NCBI GenBank assembly: GCA_913062815.1 | Contig: CAJXWZ010000018.1 | Span: forward strand, 47,015 to 111,014 | Origin: an uncultured Colwellia sp. | Lineage (GTDB): Bacteria > Pseudomonadota > Gammaproteobacteria > Enterobacterales > Alteromonadaceae | Length of the DNA stretch: 64,000 bases | Reading direction: 5' to 3' | Part shown: positions 60,246 to 64,000 of the stretch, piece by piece | How the letters are laid out: each line of letters begins with the position of its first letter | Numbering within the stretch: the stretch's first letter is position 1 | Notes under the pieces: model-generated | What the model saw: only the letters and a program-made list of their open reading frames with translations | Databases searched by the model: none | What the model was told of the DNA's origin: nothing | Made by a program: the position numbers and the translations under genes

Positions 60246-60559
60246 AACGATTCACCTTTTTTATTCAATATAATTGTTAAAAGAGTATTGACCAAAAATA
60301 AATATGTCCTATTAAAAATTTATTATTTAGTAATATAGAAATATTTTAGTTTTTTGAACTACAAAATGCGCTGCAACATGAGTGCTTATTAACTAGGAAA
60401 TTTTGATGGGTATCCTCACTTATATGTTGTCAAACTAATTTAAACCGTACGTTACATTTTGTTAATAATTATATGCGATTAAGGTTTAGCGACATCGTAA
60501 TCCTTGCTACTGTGAAAACTTAGGGTAACTAACTATTAATATAAATACCGGATGAAATT
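60246..60559. other. Intergenic gap before the M3 peptidase gene
   Basis: About 310 AT-rich bases with no gene. It presumably holds the promoter of the M3 peptidase, but no near-consensus promoter stands out. Confidence 0.45.
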
Positions 60560-62578
60560 ATGTACAAGACACTAATAACGCTTAGTTTGGTCAGTGCGCT
60601 AGCCGCATGCCAATCTTCAGAGCAACAAGTAAACAACCAGTCAGAAATCACATCACCAAAACAGAAAATGATCATTGAAGGCATCAAGCCAAATTTATCA
60701 GCCAGTGAAATAACACAACTTTGCGAACAAGTACTCAATAAAACAGATCAGGATTTTGCTGCATTAGAGCAACAAACAAATATGGCAACATTGGATTCAG
60801 TTGTTGGCAGTTTTGACAGTATAATTGATGGCATGTCACCTATTCGTCATGTGTGGCACATCAAAGCTGTTCACCCCGACGCTGACATTCGTGATGCTGC
60901 TACTCAGTGTAGTCAAAAAGCTTCAGAATTTTACACTAAGGTTGGTTTGTCACGTGGTTATTACGATCAACTTTCGGCTATAGATACTGCCGAGCTTAGT
61001 GAATCAGAACAATACATGCTTAAACGTAGTTTAGAAAACTTCAAGCGAGCAGGTGTTGACAGAAGTGAAGACGTACGTAAAAAAATTACTTCTCTACAAA
61101 AAGAAATCACTGAAATTGGTAATGAATTTAGCAAAAACATTCGTGAAGACGTTCGTTTTGTAATGGCCTCTGCAGAGCAGCTTACTGGTTTGCCAGAAGA
61201 TTACTTAGCTAACCATCCTGTAAATGAGCAAGGGCTAATTAAAATCACCACGGATTATCCAGATATACAACCTGTAATGACTTATGGTGAAAACGATGAA
61301 TTGCGTCATAAATTACGTATTGCATCTCGTGATCGCGGCTATCCAATAAATGAAAAAGTATTGAAAAAGCTTATTACTAAACGCCATGCACTGGCGAAGC
61401 TATTGAATTATGACAATCACGCAGCATTAAGCATGAGCGCCAAAATGATCAATAACCCTGGTAATGCGAATGCGTTTTTAAGCCGTGTTGGCGGCGCTTT
61501 AAAAGCACCGGTTGAAAAAGAACTTGCTGTTTTATTAAAACGCTTACAACAAATTGACCCGAACGCTACGCAAGTGCAAGTTTGGCAAGCAAACTATTTG
61601 ATGAACTTAATTCGCCAAGAAGACTATGCAGTGGACTCTAAAGAAGTACGTCAGTACTTCCAATATGACAAAGTACGCGCGGGTATTTTTGGTTTAACAC
61701 AAGACTTATTTGGGGTTCAAATACGCCCATGGAAAACAGAGACCTGGCATGAAGATGTAGAGAGCTATGAAATACTGGAAAACGGCAAATTATTAGGCCG
61801 TTTTTATATGGACAATCATCCACGTGATAACAAATATAAACACGCCGCACATTGGACCCTTCGTACGGGAATTAAAGACAAGCAAATACCTATGTCAGGT
61901 TTAGCACAGAACTTTCCTAAAGGCTTAATGGAGCATAGTCAGGTAGAGACTTTTCTACATGAATTTGGTCACTTACTTCACAATATGTTCTCAGGCAATC
62001 AAAAATGGTACGGCATTTCAGGCATGACGATGGAGCGAGACTTTGTAGAAGCGCCATCACAAATGTTAGAAGAGTGGATTTGGGATTACGATACATTGAA
62101 AACCTTTGCTAGTAATGAAAAAGGCGAAACTATTCCAAAATCATTAGTAGAAAAAATGAATCGTGCACGTGATTTTGGTCAAGCTACAGGTACTGCTACG
62201 CAAATCTTCTATGCGAATTTAGCGTTAAACTATTACAACCAAGATCCAGCTAAAATTGATCTAAATGAAACTATGCTTCGCCTCCAAAAACAATATGCGC
62301 CACATCCCTATGTTGAAGGCACACATTTTTATACTAACTTTGGTCATTTAAATGGCTATTCATCTGACTACTATACTTATCAATGGTCATTGGCTATCGC
62401 TACTGATTTGTTCTCTCGATTTGAGCAAGAAGGTATAAGAAATAAAGCCGTGGCGGCAGAGTATCGTAATAAGGTATTGGGCGCGGCAGGCAGTAAGCCC
62501 GCAGCAAAATTTGTTGCTGACTTCTTAAACCGTGAATTTACGCCAGACGCTTATATTAATGAATTAAAGTCGTTATAA
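60560..62578 (+). CDS. M3 family metallopeptidase lipoprotein (thimet oligopeptidase-like)
   Basis: 672 residues. The signal peptide ends in lipobox LAAC (Cys about 17), so it is membrane-anchored. The zinc site is HEFGH (H467, E468, H471) with the third ligand E497 in DFVEAPSQMLEEW, the same spacing as in thimet oligopeptidase give or take one residue. The C-terminal HFYTNFGHLNGYSSDYYTY block holds the substrate Tyr/His residues. It cleaves peptides up to about 20 residues. A strong terminator follows. Confidence 0.95.
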   Translation: MYKTLITLSLVSALAACQSSEQQVNNQSEITSPKQKMIIEGIKPNLSASEITQLCEQVLNKTDQDFAALEQQTNMATLDSVVGSFDSIIDGMSPIRHVWHIKAVHPDADIRDAATQCSQKASEFYTKVGLSRGYYDQLSAIDTAELSESEQYMLKRSLENFKRAGVDRSEDVRKKITSLQKEITEIGNEFSKNIREDVRFVMASAEQLTGLPEDYLANHPVNEQGLIKITTDYPDIQPVMTYGENDELRHKLRIASRDRGYPINEKVLKKLITKRHALAKLLNYDNHAALSMSAKMINNPGNANAFLSRVGGALKAPVEKELAVLLKRLQQIDPNATQVQVWQANYLMNLIRQEDYAVDSKEVRQYFQYDKVRAGIFGLTQDLFGVQIRPWKTETWHEDVESYEILENGKLLGRFYMDNHPRDNKYKHAAHWTLRTGIKDKQIPMSGLAQNFPKGLMEHSQVETFLHEFGHLLHNMFSGNQKWYGISGMTMERDFVEAPSQMLEEWIWDYDTLKTFASNEKGETIPKSLVEKMNRARDFGQATGTATQIFYANLALNYYNQDPAKIDLNETMLRLQKQYAPHPYVEGTHFYTNFGHLNGYSSDYYTYQWSLAIATDLFSRFEQEGIRNKAVAAEYRNKVLGAAGSKPAAKFVADFLNREFTPDAYINELKSL

Positions 62579-62599
62579 GCTAACAAATTGTAAATTTGT

Positions 62600-62641
62600 T
62601 AAAAAGCCCTTTAGTTATAAAATGACTAAAGGGCTTTTTTG
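62600..62641 (+). terminator. Terminator after the M3 peptidase gene
   Basis: AAAAAGCCCTTTAGT and ACTAAAGGGCTTTTTT arms around TATAAAATG. The stem is symmetric enough to serve the convergent PD40 gene too. Confidence 0.88.
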
Positions 62642-62661
62642 ATTTTAACTTTTTTAATGCA

Positions 62662-63567
62662 TCACAATTTTGGTCTCAATTTCTCAATAACTTTAGTGCT
62701 CACCCAATAAAGATTTAATTGTTCGCCTTCTGTACGACGACTAAAAAATAGATATTTACCATCTGGCGTAACGGTTGCAACTGTTTCATCAAACGCTGAG
62801 CTTACTTCAAAGCCAAGGTTTATTGGTTTTGTCCATGTACCATCGTTCTTCTTAAAATAAACATAAAGATCTGCATCTTTTTTATTTTCGTCTTCTTGGT
62901 TTCGAGCATCTACTAATAAATAATCTTGAGACGGAGAAATAAAACCGTGACCGCCAAACTCGATGTCAGCTGCCTGAACTTTTGGATATTTGCCATCTAT
63001 GTGAGGAGAATAGTAGGTTTTAAATCTTTTAGATAAATTGGTATAAAAAAGATCGCCGTTCTTCGCCAGCGTTGACGTCATCACTTCATCTTCATTTACA
63101 GGTGAGTCAAGTTTTATTGCGTTACTCCAACCATTGCTCAGACGATTTACATACCAAATTTTAGTGTCTGTAAAATCAGGGTTATACGCGGTAAAAAATA
63201 TTTTATTACCGTCATAACTCACATTGGGTTCCATTTCTCCAGCTTTTTTGCCTTGGGTAAAATTGGCTTTTTTAAACGGTGTCCACTGATTGCCTTCACG
63301 TTTTGAAAAATAGATATCAGCAGGTATTCCGTATTTTTTCTGAACGGTAAAATACATTTCATCTAAATCAGGAGAAAACGACATACCGTATTCGGATCTT
63401 CCACTAATTGAAATAATGCCTGGAGCAAAAACCTCAGGGATTAAGCCTGGTGGCTTTTGCCCAAGATAAGGGCCTTCCATGACTGGAAACTCATCTTGAC
63501 CAAAACTATGGCTACTGAAAGTTAGCATAGAAAACAGCAGAATAATTAAACTACAAAAATTCTTCAT
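62662..63567 (-). CDS. Secreted PD40/TolB-like beta-propeller protein
   Basis: 301 residues with a signal peptide (MKNFCSLIILLFSMLTFSSHSFG). WD40-like PD40 repeats are visible as recurring S.D...(M/I/L)(Y/F)F segments: SPDLDEMYFTVQ, SYDGNKIFFTAYN, AKNGDLFYTN, SPSQDYLLVDAR and TPDGKYLFFSRR. These form a propeller in the periplasm or outside. The ligand or partner is unknown. AAAGGTAA precedes ATG 63567. It is a single gene. Confidence 0.87.
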   Translation of the reverse strand: MKNFCSLIILLFSMLTFSSHSFGQDEFPVMEGPYLGQKPPGLIPEVFAPGIISISGRSEYGMSFSPDLDEMYFTVQKKYGIPADIYFSKREGNQWTPFKKANFTQGKKAGEMEPNVSYDGNKIFFTAYNPDFTDTKIWYVNRLSNGWSNAIKLDSPVNEDEVMTSTLAKNGDLFYTNLSKRFKTYYSPHIDGKYPKVQAADIEFGGHGFISPSQDYLLVDARNQEDENKKDADLYVYFKKNDGTWTKPINLGFEVSSAFDETVATVTPDGKYLFFSRRTEGEQLNLYWVSTKVIEKLRPKL

Positions 63568-63834
63568 AAATTACCTTTATTTTGAGATAAACGAATTATT
63601 CAACTTCGTTAAATATAATTGAACAAGACACCAGTTTAAACGAGTCAACGCTAAAACACCTGAAGCCACTATGACTTTTAGCTGATTTTTTACTGACGAC
63701 AATAACCAATTTATTAAATATGTTTATCACGGACAAAACAGAAAAAGTAATGAGTACTTAGGTAAACTCGAATATTCGCTTTTAATATTCTTATTATTTA
63801 TGAATCAATAGGTAGGCGTCTCAGAAATATGACA

Positions 63835-64000
63835 CTAGAAACCATAAATTAATTCACCTGTTTTTGTATAAGGCTTATCAACCCGAATCACCCATTCTTG
63901 AAATTTTCGACGATCCACAGTTAACTGCGGATCTTCACAAATAATGAGAAATGCGTCACACGATGAGAGAATTTTTGTAACTCGACAACGATCCAATAAG
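63835..64000 (-). CDS. 3' end of an unidentified gene (5' part outside the window)
   Basis: The minus-strand frame is open from the window edge to TAG at 63835-63837, giving the last 54 residues of a protein: it includes LLDRCRVTKILSSCDAFLII and KFQEWVIRVDKPYTKTGELI. The composition is that of a normal soluble protein; I do not recognise it. It might also be a chance open frame, as only about 160 bases are visible. Confidence 0.35.
   Translation of the reverse strand, partial: LLDRCRVTKILSSCDAFLIICEDPQLTVDRRKFQEWVIRVDKPYTKTGELIYGF

Overview
The window reads as a chromosomal segment of a marine gammaproteobacterium of the order Alteromonadales, most like Colwellia and its relatives. This is an inference from AT-rich DNA, the protein families and the gene neighbourhoods; no database search was possible. 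Almost everything is a core or near-core chromosomal gene. There are no tRNA or rRNA genes, no CRISPR array, no recognisable IS element or prophage. REGION 1 (1-9837): the 3' part of recQ, a small monoheme cytochrome c, a DUF523/TudS-type Fe-S protein with a small partner, a GGDEF protein whose catalytic residues are degenerate, a DUF885 lipoprotein peptidase, a TPR-TM protein ending in a second degenerate GGDEF-like domain with a small membrane partner, and tesB. Between the peptidase and the TPR gene the minus strand carries what looks like a complete class I cyclic-di-GMP (GEMM-I) riboswitch with its own promoter but no gene behind it. REGION 2 (9958-17547): a YbdG-type MscS channel and YihG-type acyltransferase pair, proBA, a YegD-type Hsp70, a periplasmic binding-like protein, and ppnP. 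REGION 3 (17669-28876): the branched-chain amino acid block, with ilvC divergent from its regulator ilvY, then comM, then a full ilvL-G-M-E-D-A operon with a 26-residue leader peptide and a terminator/antiterminator pair. Two large imperfect hairpins lie in the ilvM-ilvE and ilvE-ilvD gaps. REGION 4 (29001-37026): an unknown small protein, a GAF histidine kinase, a secreted FG-GAP repeat protein, a Cys-rich HTH regulator divergent from an FMN reductase/VOC pair with TTAAGTAAA operator-like repeats between them, and a prolyl oligopeptidase lipoprotein. REGION 5 (37136-44487): YhhN and HutD family proteins on the minus strand, then a TPP riboswitch followed by thiC-thiO-thiS-thiG-thiDE. REGION 6 (44474-50711): a LetAB/PqiAB-type lipid transport system, with LetA split into two genes and a LetB-like protein carrying eight MCE domains in an alternating pattern, then a triheme cytochrome c4-like protein divergent from engB. 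REGION 7 (50739-64000): looser and more accessory, with long gene-poor gaps. It holds a membrane AraC regulator with a serine hydrolase, an M20 peptidase, a PEP-CTERM protein, an unknown secreted protein, an M28 peptidase, a frameshifted intradiol dioxygenase remnant, an M3 peptidase lipoprotein, a PD40 propeller protein and the 3' end of an unidentified gene. Themes are amino-acid and thiamine biosynthesis under RNA-based control, many exported peptidases (DUF885, S9, M20, M28, M3), and c-di-GMP-related parts that are degenerate or orphaned. The strongest candidate for something undescribed is the orphan c-di-GMP aptamer at about 5875-5950 (minus strand), with a matching anti-aptamer sequence 90-110 bases downstream.
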